Source: Klebsormidium nitens
Lineage: Eukaryota; Streptophyta; Klebsormidiophyceae; Klebsormidiales; Klebsormidiaceae
Assembly: GCA_000708835.1 (NCBI GenBank)
Contig: DF237375.1
Span: 1-64,000 of the forward strand
Reading direction: 5' to 3'
DNA: 64,000 bases
Part shown: in pieces, positions 35,401 to 45,989 of the stretch
How the letters are laid out: each line of letters begins with the position of its first letter
Position numbering within the stretch: the first letter of the stretch is position 1
Notes under the pieces: generated by a model
What the model was told of the DNA's origin: nothing
Databases searched by the model: none
The model's input: the letters and a program-made list of their open reading frames with translations, nothing else
Translations under genes and position numbers: made by a program

Positions 35401-38400
35401 GGGCGACGGGGCCTTCCGTGACGGGCCCTACACGATCCAAGTAAGAAAGTGGCAATCTGTGTTGGCAAACCCTGACATTCTGCCAAGGTACCGAGTCAAA
35501 TGATTTTAGGCGCAAGATACGCCTGTTTGCAGATGAGCCACATACGTATGTGTCAAGTCAAGGACGAGCGCACACGCGTGCTAGCACGGAACTAGTATCA
35601 TGGTCGAGTGTCTGAATTGGTCAAGAAATTGGTCACAATGCTAGGTCTAGATCGCTGTGGAACCTACCCTAGATTCCAGATGTTCCTGCAAAGCCTTCGC
35701 TGATTTTGCACAGTCGGCTTAACGACGTGACGTAACGCTTTCGAACATGCTGCCAGGATAAAGTTTCTTGCTTCGAACCCCACCTTTCGAACCTCAGAGA
35801 ATCGACAACGCTCAACAAAACTGCACCGGACCCATTCGAGACCTGTCCCACTTCACGAGTGGAGACTCTCCGCAGACTCAGCAGCGAACGAGTGCCTTGA
35901 CAAGCTTTCCCGCTTAGTGATTGCGTCAGCCCCACCTTCGAGAGTGACGTCAGCGAGCGCTCTGAAATGCGTGCTCGCTCGGGGTCCTCTGCAGGAACCC
36001 AGCCGCTTCTTTGAGGACGACTTCTACCCGTACGCTTTCAACCCGGAGATCGGCAACGTGGGGGTCCCGGTCGCAGGTGAGGGCTGCAATAAACCCCCCC
36101 TTTTTGGTATGTGACGTCTGATAATGCTTGCTTCCATCCCTCAGCTTCGCGGTAAAAACAGAGTACCTAGGGCTTCAGATTTCAACGCAAGTTTGTCGGG
36201 TCGCCAAAGCTGTGTCTACATCCTGACGGTCCCCGTGAGGGGCCGGCTTTTCAGGTCACCTTTTTGACTTCAAGACGTCTCGCTCGCTCTGTGCCAGCGG
36301 ACCGGTTGTTTGTAATCGCACCGTGGCGTCAGGCTGTGATGACGTCCCCGTGACGTCAGCGCTTGCTCCGCATTTGCAGAGACCATCCGTGCCACGATGG
36401 ACGAGGCGCACTGGGCGCCCCCGACGTTCCACACCCTGGACGACGGATCGATCGTCGAGACTCCGAACGAGTGCTGGGACTATCATACGTAAGTCAAGCT
36501 ACTTGTGTGGTGGTGTTTCGAGCTCTGATAAATTCGTAGAAGCATAATGATTCCCTTACTTTGATATACTTTCTTAAGGTTATTATGAGACGAAACATTT
36601 CAATCGTTCCTCGTGTCATCTTCTTGTCTCGCTCCCCTTCCCATCAGGGTCGCAGCTCGAGACGCCTGAATTTTGCCATGTCGGCAAGACTATGTATTTC
36701 TGCTTATGTTGCCTTTTTGTGAGAGATATGTACTGATTGCTGAGCCACTCTGATGCGCTGGTCTCACCATGCGCGGCCGCCGGGTTTTGTTCAGCTGGTC
36801 GGCCTGGGTATCAAACGGAGGCCAGATCCAAGCAGCCCACACCGGCTTCCATTATCCTTACTTTTCTTCCGTTCACGGTCTGCTATATAGTCCGCAGCCG
36901 CTTTGAACCAGAGGAACGATATCAGCCGTTGATAAAGGAGGCTGTGTTCAGAATCAACGGCGCTGCCCTTGCAGGTACATTCCCTACTCGCAGGCGGGCG
37001 TCGTGCGCAACCAGATTGCTCTGTACGGTATCCCCACCACGCTGGACGCTTTCTGTGATCAGGTGAGGCAGCATCATAATCTGTTGACACCTTCCTGATC
37101 CAGCTTGAACGTTGGGAAACGGCTGAAATTATGGTTGAAACATTCCTCCTCTTCAATTGTGTCATTAAGGGGACTCTACAAGAAGCGTTTCCGCTTCCAT
37201 ATCCGTTAAATGCTGCCTTTCGGCCACTATCCAGACATGGATTGGCAAATTCCTGATTCTAGCCTGGGACGACACTTTCCGGGTTCTGCACCCTTCACTT
37301 GTCACCAAAGTGCAGTTTTTTCCATCTGCTCTCCGACCACAAACAGAGCTCGACCGACGGGCTCCAACCATTCTTCGATATAGCACTTTCTTGTCCTTGG
37401 TTTTTGCCGTAGATTACAGGTTGGATCTTTCTCTTTTCTTTCTCGAGCCAGAATTTTTGAAAAGGGGACAGACGCTATCACAGCTCCCTTTTCTTCACGC
37501 TTCCTACAGGCCCAACTGGTCAATCCTGGCAAGAGTGGGCCCCAAATCGTGGCCGAAGCACTACCGGGCCTTGCTGATCACCAATTCTTTATTTCCGGCA
37601 GGCCCAGCTGGTCATGTCGTCCAAAAGAAGGCCCCTTCCCGAAAGTCGGAACGGCCGCGTTTGCCACCGCTGCAGATCTGCTTCGCCCCGAAAGCTCACC
37701 ACCATCGTCGGGCCTTGTAAAATTACAGATCTCTCGTTTCTGTAGGCCCAGCTGATCGAAGTCGTTCAGTACAGAGCCCTCCTCAAACGTCGGAAGGGTC
37801 GCGTTTGCCATCGCTGCAACTCTGCTTCGCCCCAAACTTTCACTTTCAACGTGGGCCTTCTTCCCCTCAAAAGCCTCTCGTTTTCGCAGGCCCAGGTCAA
37901 CTCCAATCAATACAGGGCCCTCTTGAGGTTTGGAACGGTTGCCCATGTCCAATACAGGGCCCTCTTCGGGCTCTAACAACGATTGCATTACGAACCTTAA
38001 TTTTCATAGTGGCCTTGTAAATTACAAACCTTCTCTCTTTTTCCGCAGCCCCGGCTGGTCAACCTAGTCCAGTACAGGGCCCTCTTCGAGGCTTGGAACG
38101 TTTGCCTGTGAACGTCACTTTATAGTGGGCCTTGTAGATCTGAAGATCTCTCTTTTTTGCAGGCCCAGTTGGTCAACTTCGTCCATCACAGAGCCCTTTT
38201 CGAGATTTGGAACGGTTGCCCGTGAACGTTTCTTTCAGAGTGGGCCTTGTAATCCGGAAGATCTCTCTTTTTCGCAGGCCCAGTTGGTCAACTTCGTCCA
38301 GTACAGGGCCCTCCTCGAGGCGTGGAACGCGCGCATGTGGCGCCGCTACAGCGGGCTGCTCATCTGGAAGACGCAGAACCCGTGGCCGGGCCTACGTGGG

Positions 38401-40048
38401 CAGCTGTACGATTGCCAGCTGGACCAGACCGCCGGGTTCTTCGGCGTGAAGTCCGCGTGCGAGCCGGTGCACGTGCAACTGGACCTTCATTCGCGAGACG
38501 TTCAGGTACGGCGGCAAGGTTTTTGCTCACTCTCGTCAACAGTTTGTCCGGACCAAGGCGTTGGCAACTCTGGAAGGAAATCTATCACGTGGGCTGCTGA
38601 CTTCGCTAAGGACTAAGGTAAAACATTAGCAAAGCCTAGTTTAGAGCTTTGTAGAGGCCTCACTCTGTTCTTGCCAACGAGCAATCAGCTTCGCCAAGAA
38701 CACCTTGAAGTCGAGCAGAGATCGAGCACCCAGCGATTTGTGACCGCTTTCAAGGCGAGCTTTAGTCAATAGTATCGAGGTTACCGTTGCAAGCTTTGGC
38801 TCTTTCATTGTCGATTCATTTTGCAGGCAATTTCTCGTGGCCTTGAACCTCAGATAAACTCTCTATATTGACCACTCAGGCAATAAGCACCGATACCTGC
38901 CTGCGTATCATGGAAGTCGACGCGCGGGCTACAATCATCCATACAAGTGCATTGCTCCTAGGATTGATGACCTGAGTTAGGGTCAGCTCTTGGAGGAATA
39001 CTGGTTCCGGAACGAACATTCGGACGGAGGCTTCGAAAATCACTCACCGTTGCTCGCTGACCGGTTGCAGGTCATCAACACAACGTTTTCGGACGTCGAC
39101 GCAATTGTTTCGGCGACCATCTACAACATGGACGGGGCCATCATTCGCCGCCTTGAGCGCGGGCGCGCTCTTTTCCCGGCAGATTCCGCTTCCGTTTCGT
39201 TCCGGCTGCGAGAGGAAACGGAACTTGACGTTCCGCCCGTGTACTTCGTCCTTCTCGAGCTCAAGAGACCGGAAGGCGGAAAGGTTTTGTCGCGGAACTT
39301 CTATTGGCTGTCCAGAAACAACGGGGATTTTCGAGCGTTGCAAGGGGGTTGGCGGAGGCGGCACGTGGATGTCCACGTGCTGGTCAGTGGGCGCTTCGTG
39401 CCGCTCCAATCTGGCGGCAGTCAACGGTCGGAACGGAAAGTTACAAGGTTTGGAGGGAATGGACCGGGGCCCGAAGTGAGCGGAATGGATGCGGAAGGAA
39501 GCGGAACGGGCGTGGGCGGAAATTATGAGGTGTTGATAGAAATCAGCAACGGGGCGGATGTAAGGGGAGAGGTTTCGAGTCTGACGGACGGATGCGCTTC
39601 TGAACTGGAGGATCGACGAGCGGGGGTGAGGTTGGTTGGGGTGGAAAAGGGGCAGGCCGATGCAGGCCAGGAATCATGGAAGCACCAAAGTGCCGTCATG
39701 AGTGACGTCATGAGCAGTGGTCAATGCGATGAAAGGCCGGACGTCCGGTGCCGTGAGGGTAGGTTAGAAAAAGACGTGAGTGCGTCTGGTGTTGCGTTTT
39801 GGTTGCATATTGGCGTCTTGAAGTCGAGCGAAGGAGTTGGTGTCGGACCTTCGGATAGCAAGTACCTGGATCCACGCGTTTCACCTGTGCATTACTCAGA
39901 CAACTATTTCTCTTTGGTTCCTGGAGAGAAGAGGTTGATCACGGTGGAGTTTACACGAAGGTTGGAGAAGGTGAACGAGCATCCGTCGATCTTGATTGAG
40001 GGTTGGAACGTACAACGGAGGGTCTTTGAGCTGAAAGCCCGTCGATGA
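29461..40048 (+). CDS. Plant-type mannosylglycoprotein endo-beta-mannosidase (GH2)
   Basis: Sixteen exons: 29461-29603, 30137-30293, 30814-31041, 31536-31594, 31838-31886, 32115-32246, 32773-32871, 33095-33364, 33812-33957, 34490-34640, 35297-35440, 35995-36076, 36380-36488, 36975-37062, 38278-38505, 39071-40048. All phases agree, giving 1020 residues. By family it cleaves the Man-beta-1,4-GlcNAc linkage in N-glycans during glycoprotein turnover, probably in the vacuole or cytosol. It shows the GH2 sandwich start ([38 protein letters not shown]), a central barrel ([32 protein letters not shown]), the acid/base Glu469 in WVGGNEQ and the nucleophile Glu544 in FNPEIGNVG. The C-terminal exon keeps the family ending [15 protein letters not shown] but has a Gly/Ser/Asp-rich insertion before it (about 39400-39780). 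There is no obvious signal peptide. Intron 14 is filled with copies of the exon-15 junction. Confidence 0.93.
37510..38277 (+). repeat. Six decayed tandem copies of the mannosidase exon-15 splice junction
   Basis: The real junction is TTCGCAG, then GCCCAGTTGGTCAAC at 38278. Copies begin at 37510, 37602, 37746, 37890, 38049 and 38163, with spacings of 92, 144, 144, 159, 114 and 115 bases including the step to the real exon. Each unit carries a pyrimidine-rich intron end with an AG (CAG in five, TAG at 37746), about 50 bases of exon start, and a shared intron tract (GTGGGCCTTGTA-like) before the next unit. By my count the two nearest copies differ from the exon at 7-8 of the first 52 bases; farther ones have more changes and gaps. 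Confidence 0.88.
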
Positions 40049-41320
40049 AACTGACGATTGTCGCTGTGCTGACCCTTTTCACACACGCTTTCAGCGCACT
40101 TTAAGAAAATGTGTGTCGAGTCGAGCTAGAAGTTGCAAACTGCATGCCGCCAGCTCAGACTATTCTCCAATATGGCATCTGGTTGGAAGCTCAGAAGTTG
40201 CTTCGAGCCCATAAGCTCGGTAGGCCGGGGCTGCATACGATGCGGGATGCCAGCGGCGCCTGCGGCAAGGGCGGCTGGAAAGTGCGAATAAGTACGAAAC
40301 TTGAAGCTAGACGGTTGGTGGAGGCAGCTTCACGTGTTGGGTATATAATCATCTGAGGCCATCTTTTGCAGAGCAGTGCGCATGCATGATGCTGCATGCA
40401 GCATTCCGTGCAGCGTGTATACACATGCATGTGCATCATGCAAGTTGTAACCAACGCTTCCCCATGTACACAGTATAACTGCAGCAAACATTGCAGTACC
40501 AACCTACCGTCACGGACCCTGCATGTGCGCGCGTGCGCGTACCGTCCTATACATACGTATACTTGGATATCTAATTCAAGCCTGTAGGTCATGGGATTGT
40601 AATACGTATAGCTTATATAAGTACATGCGCATGTATACCGTATGTTGCTAAGTTTCATAATTGGTGCCACGCAGGCTGGCCCACATGCTTCCGACCACGA
40701 CGATATCCGTATGTGCAGCTCAGTGCGCAAGCTTTCTAGGTACCCCGGAATCGATTGAGCATATTCATGTTGCATAGCAATGAAAAAGAACCCAGCGGAC
40801 ATTTACAACCAGTACTTGGGAATGGCGACATAAGCAGTCTGATCAGCAGCCAATGCAACGAACCCAGATAAGCTCTCGCCTAATTGCAATGTTTCTTAAT
40901 TGCATCACGATTGCTGGTAGCGATACATACGAAAGCGACAATCGTCCAACAGGCCCGGTTTAATGGTCGCCGATTCGAGTGGCGCATGCCAATCTCGGAA
41001 CATACTTTCAGTCAGAAGCTGGCCAACAACGCTCCCCTAACGAATCCATTCTAGCTGCCCCTCGGTTGGAGTTTCCTTGCGGATGACTACGCGTTGATCC
41101 CCAACATTAGATTGGACAGATCTAGGGGCGCTGGTTCAGTGATTCAGAAGCATGATACAGTTATGCTCAACAACTCAATTTCAACTCGTCAACCGTATAC
41201 CTCATCGAAACATCCCAATCTGGGAAGCTTCGAGTTGGACAAAAAGAGAAGTGCCTTTCTAAGATGGGCTTTAAGATTTCCTTTCCCATCTATATCCTTT
41301 TCACGACTTGACTTTGAACT
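40049..41320. other. Intergenic, convergent 3' ends
   Basis: 1.27 kb lies between the mannosidase stop and the FKBP stop. No gene is supported. It includes a TGCATG-rich inverted repeat, listed separately, and AT-rich sequence likely to be 3' UTR. Confidence 0.5.
40383..40441. repeat. TGCATG-rich inverted repeat
   Basis: TGCATGATGC near 40383 is matched by its complement GCATCATGCA ending near 40441, and several ATGCATG and GCATGC palindromes lie between. The segment can fold on itself. It lies about 340 bases past the mannosidase stop. Its role is unknown. Confidence 0.4.
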
Positions 41321-44300
41321 CTACTTGACTTTCAGTAGCAAAACCTCGAACACAAGAGGCTCCTTGGCGTGCGAATAAAGGCTGCGTTGCGGACCAAACT
41401 GCAAGAATCAAAATCGAGTCAGACTTTACGAACTTTTGTCAACCGTTGGGGCCCTGTGGCTGGAGATTTACTATGAGCTTAGCATGTGAGAAAAACCAAG
41501 TCAAATGCAGAGCCAGTCTCTGTACGGCAGGACGAAGGCAGGTTTCCTTCAGTCCTGCAAACCTCCTTAGTGAAGCAAAACCTCTTCGAAAAGGAAACCT
41601 CTCGCTTTTCAAACGAGCACGACTTCAATGGTCAGGAAGGCTGTAGCCACATGGTGAAAACCCGTACCCTCGAGTCGAAACGCGAGAGAGAGCTTCTTGA
41701 AAGAATCAACGGACAGCTGCTACATAAGACTCAGATTACACAGGGTATCAGTTGACGCTGCCTTAAAGCGAGGATGAAAAATCGAGAAGCAGAACCAGAG
41801 TCCAACTACTGATCTCTCCCAGAAAATCGCCACCGCTTACCCCTGGTGGAATGGGTTCCAGTATTTGGTCGACATACCCAGCGGACGGCGGAATGAGCGC
41901 TCTCCGCTTACCTGAAACAACATGGGACAGGCTGGCGTGACTTACGTCCTGATTCCTGGGTGTAACGTCCACACTCCTCACGGCCTGTTCAATCGAATTC
42001 GACAGTTCACTGAGGTAGGGGATCAAGCTGTGAGATCACTTCCCCCAGAACAAGAATAGAACGCGACCTCCAGTTCCATCCACAGCTTTCTATCCATTCG
42101 GCTCATAAACAGTCTTTACGCTGCCCCACGCAATACGTTCAAAGTAAAAACTCTGGACGGGCGTTGATGCTATAAGTTGATACTTCTCCAACTATTCATG
42201 TTTTAGCGGTTCGTCTGATCTTACCTCCTGCCCGCATACCCGAAAGAACCTCTTCTAGGCCTTGGATCACCTGTAGCGGCAGACAGCGGCACCCTTTGTT
42301 TATAAGCGAGGGCGAGAGACAGTTTGTTTGGACAGATTCAAAGCCTTACCTGCTCCAAGTCGCGCCCTCTGCTTCTCTACGAAAGTTGCCAGAGTATGTT
42401 GAGGACTGTGGACGGAGCATCTTGGTTGGACTGGTGCAAGCTTGAAATCTCCAAAAAAAAAGAGGGGATGTGGGCTGGGATAGTGCCAATGACCGGTGAA
42501 ATTCTGAGCCTATTTCACTCAAGCTATTTCTCCCAACCGGGTTTCCTCAACCGAGCATAATAGGTGCGGTGCGTCTGTTGCCTGATAAGGGACCATGATA
42601 CGACTAGATTCGGCCAATCTTAGAAAACTCTCAGGGAGTCACAGGTACTCAAGGGCAGGTCTTTTATCCGTGGGTGAGATTTGGTTGATTCACAATCGAG
42701 TAGACACAAGCTGCGCATTGTCGCAGTATTGCGGTATTGCGTATGCCAGTCAGCGAACTCCCCCCAAGGCGCTGCGTGTGGCCAGATGATTGCATCCAGA
42801 AAGAAAGAAAGCACAGAGGAAAATAATAGAAAAGACAAGAAAAGCAAGAAAGAAAAAGAAAACGGATGGCGCGCGCTCACTCGGCCTTGCCCCAGCGGAA
42901 GGCTGGCCGGTGTGTTGTCCCCATCCACCGTGCTATACACGTAGTAACCGTTGGAGCGCCGGCACACGTAATGGAACGTCACCGTGTTGCCCGCCTGCGC
43001 AGCGGGGCCCGTGCCTTCTAGCAGTTCTGCGGGGGTTGTGGAGGGGGTTTAAAAAACGCGGGTGTTTGGGGGGGGGTGTTAAAAAGGTGGCGTTTAGCAG
43101 GTTCTTAAAAAAGGGGGGGGTTGGGGGGTTTTACAAAAGTGGGGTTTGAGAGGAGATTTTGAAAGGTGCGGGTTTAGAACGGGTCTTTAAAAAGTGGGGG
43201 TTACAGAGGGGCGCCCGGAGTTAGCATTGAGGACCCTGTGTATAATCGTACAACAGGAGCTACTCAACGTGTTTCTTCTTGAAGGTGCCAGGTGTCTTGT
43301 GATTGAGGCAAAGCGGTGGTCGAAGGGCACGGTTGACAAGCTAGAGAGGTAGCCTGTCTCAATCTGAGTCTAGCATGAAGTTGACCTGGCAAACGCGTGC
43401 ACCGTTCAAAAAACATTTCTGGGGAGGATCTTTACTGCCTTATTGGGGCAAAAAACGCTGAGCCTCAAGACAAAGGCAGATCAAGTGGTCTCCCTCTATT
43501 TAGAGCCCCACGCTTAATGGGCTCCCAAAGACAGCGGTATTATGAGATTGGACTATGAAAGATCTGTAGAAAGGCAAATTGGCTTTGTGCAGACTTTCAC
43601 GCGTTGGTATGTAGGTGATCCACGATGGCTCATTGACCATCAAAATCAGCAGCGAGAGCAAGCGTCTCTCTGGAAGATGTTGGTGGAGAAGCATGTATGA
43701 ATCGGCTTACCTTGAACTTTGGTGCCGCTTGGGGTCTTGAAGAAGCTGCAGGCCAAAAGGAAGAGGATTCTGAGTTGGGAGGGGGAAGGAGATAAGTATT
43801 GATCGGACATGGACGTCCTCTTGGGCTGAATTACGGAAACATGTAGACTGCATTGCTGTAGCCCCACTTAAACAGCTAGCAGGTTGACCTGGGCCTGCCT
43901 TCCGCCCTGCTAGACCCAGGGAATGGGCGCCACACTAGTAAGCGGTCGGAACTGAGCCACTCACACTTGGGGCTCAGCTTCTCGCCTGTCGTCCGGTCCA
44001 GGGAACGCAAGCGCCTCTTGAGTAGCGCCACTCCAGCTCAGAGCAGCCAACGAAGCGCCCAGCAACCCAACGGTCTGCCGCCGAGAGCACACCGCGCCCA
44101 ATGGTCCTTCAACGTCAGCATTGCTGTGACTCTGAGCTTCATTGACACTGGCGCCACAACAGATCCTCCGTGAACGAGCTGGCACAAGCCCTTGTTGTCC
44201 ACGATAACGCTCACAGCAATGATCTGCGCAGGCTACTCTATGTTGGTCGGCTCTAGAGCGCAGAGACGAGCCCGCATTCTTCACATTGCCTTTGGCATTG

Positions 44301-44428
44301 TTGCTCGGGAAACCCGTCAAGCTTGGGGCCGCCCCAGCCCAGCTCTTGCTGTGTGCAGAAGAGGAACCAGGACCAAACTGAGGCACGCTGCACTGGTGGC
44401 AACCAAGCAGCTGACGGGCAGCCGCCAT
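41321..44428 (-). CDS. Thylakoid-lumen FKBP-type peptidyl-prolyl isomerase with Tat-type transit peptide
   Basis: Six exons: 44428-43965, 43745-43711, 43026-42881, 42270-42225, 41911-41841, 41398-41321. Phases agree, giving 279 residues. The N-terminus (about 110 residues, Ser/Ala/Arg-rich) looks like a chloroplast transit peptide. It is followed by a twin-arginine lumen signal, SRRQTVGLLGASLAAL at residues 115-130, and a cleavage site ATQEALA before FPG near residue 141. The rest is one FKBP domain: FHYVCRRSNGYYVYSTVDG, VIQGLEEVLSGM, GKRRALIPPSAGYV and the end HAKEPLVFEVLLLKV. This fits the plant lumenal FKBP16/17/18 group; I cannot say which. By family these are foldases or assembly factors in the lumen, and many have weak isomerase activity. 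The Trp of the classic pocket appears to be Leu. A C-rich repeat tract precedes exon 3. Confidence 0.9.
43027..43205 (-). repeat. C/T-rich tandem repeat upstream of FKBP exon 3
   Basis: On the minus strand the last 180 bases of intron 2 consist of about five imperfect units of 30-40 bases. Each unit combines a C-run with a T-run (AACCCCC...TTTTTTAA), ending in CCCCCGCAG at the exon-3 acceptor (43026). The tract looks like a multiplied polypyrimidine region. Confidence 0.65.
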
Positions 44429-45989
44429 AACGCGGAAAGCTAGAGAGGGCGCCACGAAACCCCTGCAGATCAGACTGAGCACTGTACCGGTATCCTGGTG
44501 TATGTGCATTGTGCGCTGTGGGCAAGGTAGGTTATTTTAACCAGGTTTTGACCGGCCTAGCTTGCAAACCGCGCGCTGCACGGCTGCATATTACAACCGC
44601 GCGCGCGGGGAAGGTGCGACTTGCAGGTTTGGGAAAAGACGAGACAGCGGCCGCGCTGCTAGCACTGTAGCAGCTAGGGCGCCTCCGACAGGCCCGGCCC
44701 GCCCGCTGCAGGCAATTTACCGTAGCTGCATGCCGCCTCCGCGCTGCATATGCGGCCCGGCCTGTCGCAGCCATCATATCAAACACTGAGAATGCCAAAG
44801 ATGTTCGAGTTGGAGAAGCTGTTCTGCATCATGATCAAGTCGACCGATATTTACCCTGAATTGCGCGTCTATAGTATGAAACCTGCAGTTTTGGACGGGC
44901 CATGAGGTTTTGCGCTACGTCAGTGAGCGTCGGTGTGCATTCGGAGGAAGAGTTTGATGAACCTTCTTCAACTCCACTCAGATTACTACGATCGAGGTCT
45001 TTTCAGTTCTCTATTCATTCTTGAAACGAATGAACATATATGTGATTCAAATGAAGCAGAGTTGACCGTTGTTCAGAAAGCTGTTCATATCACTGGATCG
45101 ATGCATGCCAGTGATTCGTACCATAGGGTAGAGGAATAATCAACTTCAGATCGCATACCATGCAGTGTACTGTAAAGAAACGCAACAATTGCTGGTTTTC
45201 TTTGAGAGTTCAGCAGCATCGTTGATTGTTTCAAATGAACAACAGATCCTGAAAATTTTCGATCTGATTGCAGAAAGGAGACGTCTGTCTCCACAGTTGT
45301 CCACAACCAAGAACCCTCGTCGACTCTGCGACGAGTCACTACCCAGCTAGATCTAAGCGAGAAAGAATTCTCTACGTGCTCGTTGCTCAATGATCTTCAA
45401 TGTCTTCCCTCCGAGCTCAACTGATCCACTCTATTGCCTCCCAGTGACTGATTGAATAAAAGTACATGGTGCGAGCCTGCGTGCCTCCTATCTTGATCAC
45501 TACTGTAACCCTCTGGTTACTGACCGTGTAACCCTCTGGTTACAGCTCGTAAACCCTCTGGTAACTGATCGTTGGCACTACAACCCACTGTCAAACCGCC
45601 GCTGCTGCAGAGGTTTGAAGCAACACTAATGCACAACTCTCGGAAGAAGCCTTTCGGCTATTCAATCGAACAGCCCAACTCGCTCCTTGTTCCGAAGTCC
45701 AGCCGACAGGCCGGAATGGGAACGCACACGACTCTTTAAACTACAAGGGACGCTGCTAGTTTATCTATGCGAGGCCTGGTCTTCGTTTTGGGGGGTGGAG
45801 AGTACAAAATATGCGTGCAGCGCTGGGGCCCCTCCACTGCTGTAGAAGGCGCCCTTTACCCCCCGGGTCGGACACTCAATGTCACAGGAATTCCCCTTTT
45901 TGGGCACAGCAAACAACTCGTTTTCTCCCCCCTGGCTCGTTGAGGGCACGTGTAACCCCCCCGCAATCACGTCTCTTTCCGTTCCCCCC
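44429..45989. other. FKBP upstream region and expansin 3' flank
   Basis: 1.56 kb without a supportable gene. It includes the FKBP promoter side (GC-rich around 44560-44770), an AT-rich middle and a triple palindrome at 45505-45565, listed separately. Confidence 0.45.
45505..45565. repeat. Three tandem palindromes
   Basis: GTAACC-CTCT-GGTTAC occurs at 45505-45520 and 45528-45543, and a slightly altered copy (GTAAACCCTCTGGTAAC) at 45549-45565. Each can form a 5-6-bp hairpin, and the unit length is 21-23 bases. The array lies about 430 bases beyond the expansin stop. Confidence 0.8.

Noticed and set aside
37510-38277. CRISPR-like array of regularly spaced repeats
   Set aside because: The units are exon-junction copies of unequal length with no unique spacers, inside a eukaryotic intron.
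39044-39424. Minus-strand open frame of 126 codons within the last mannosidase exon
   Set aside because: It is the shadow of a strongly supported coding exon with high GC.
43027-43205. Interstitial telomere repeat
   Set aside because: The units are C-run/T-run mixtures of varying length and do not follow a plant or algal telomere hexamer or heptamer.
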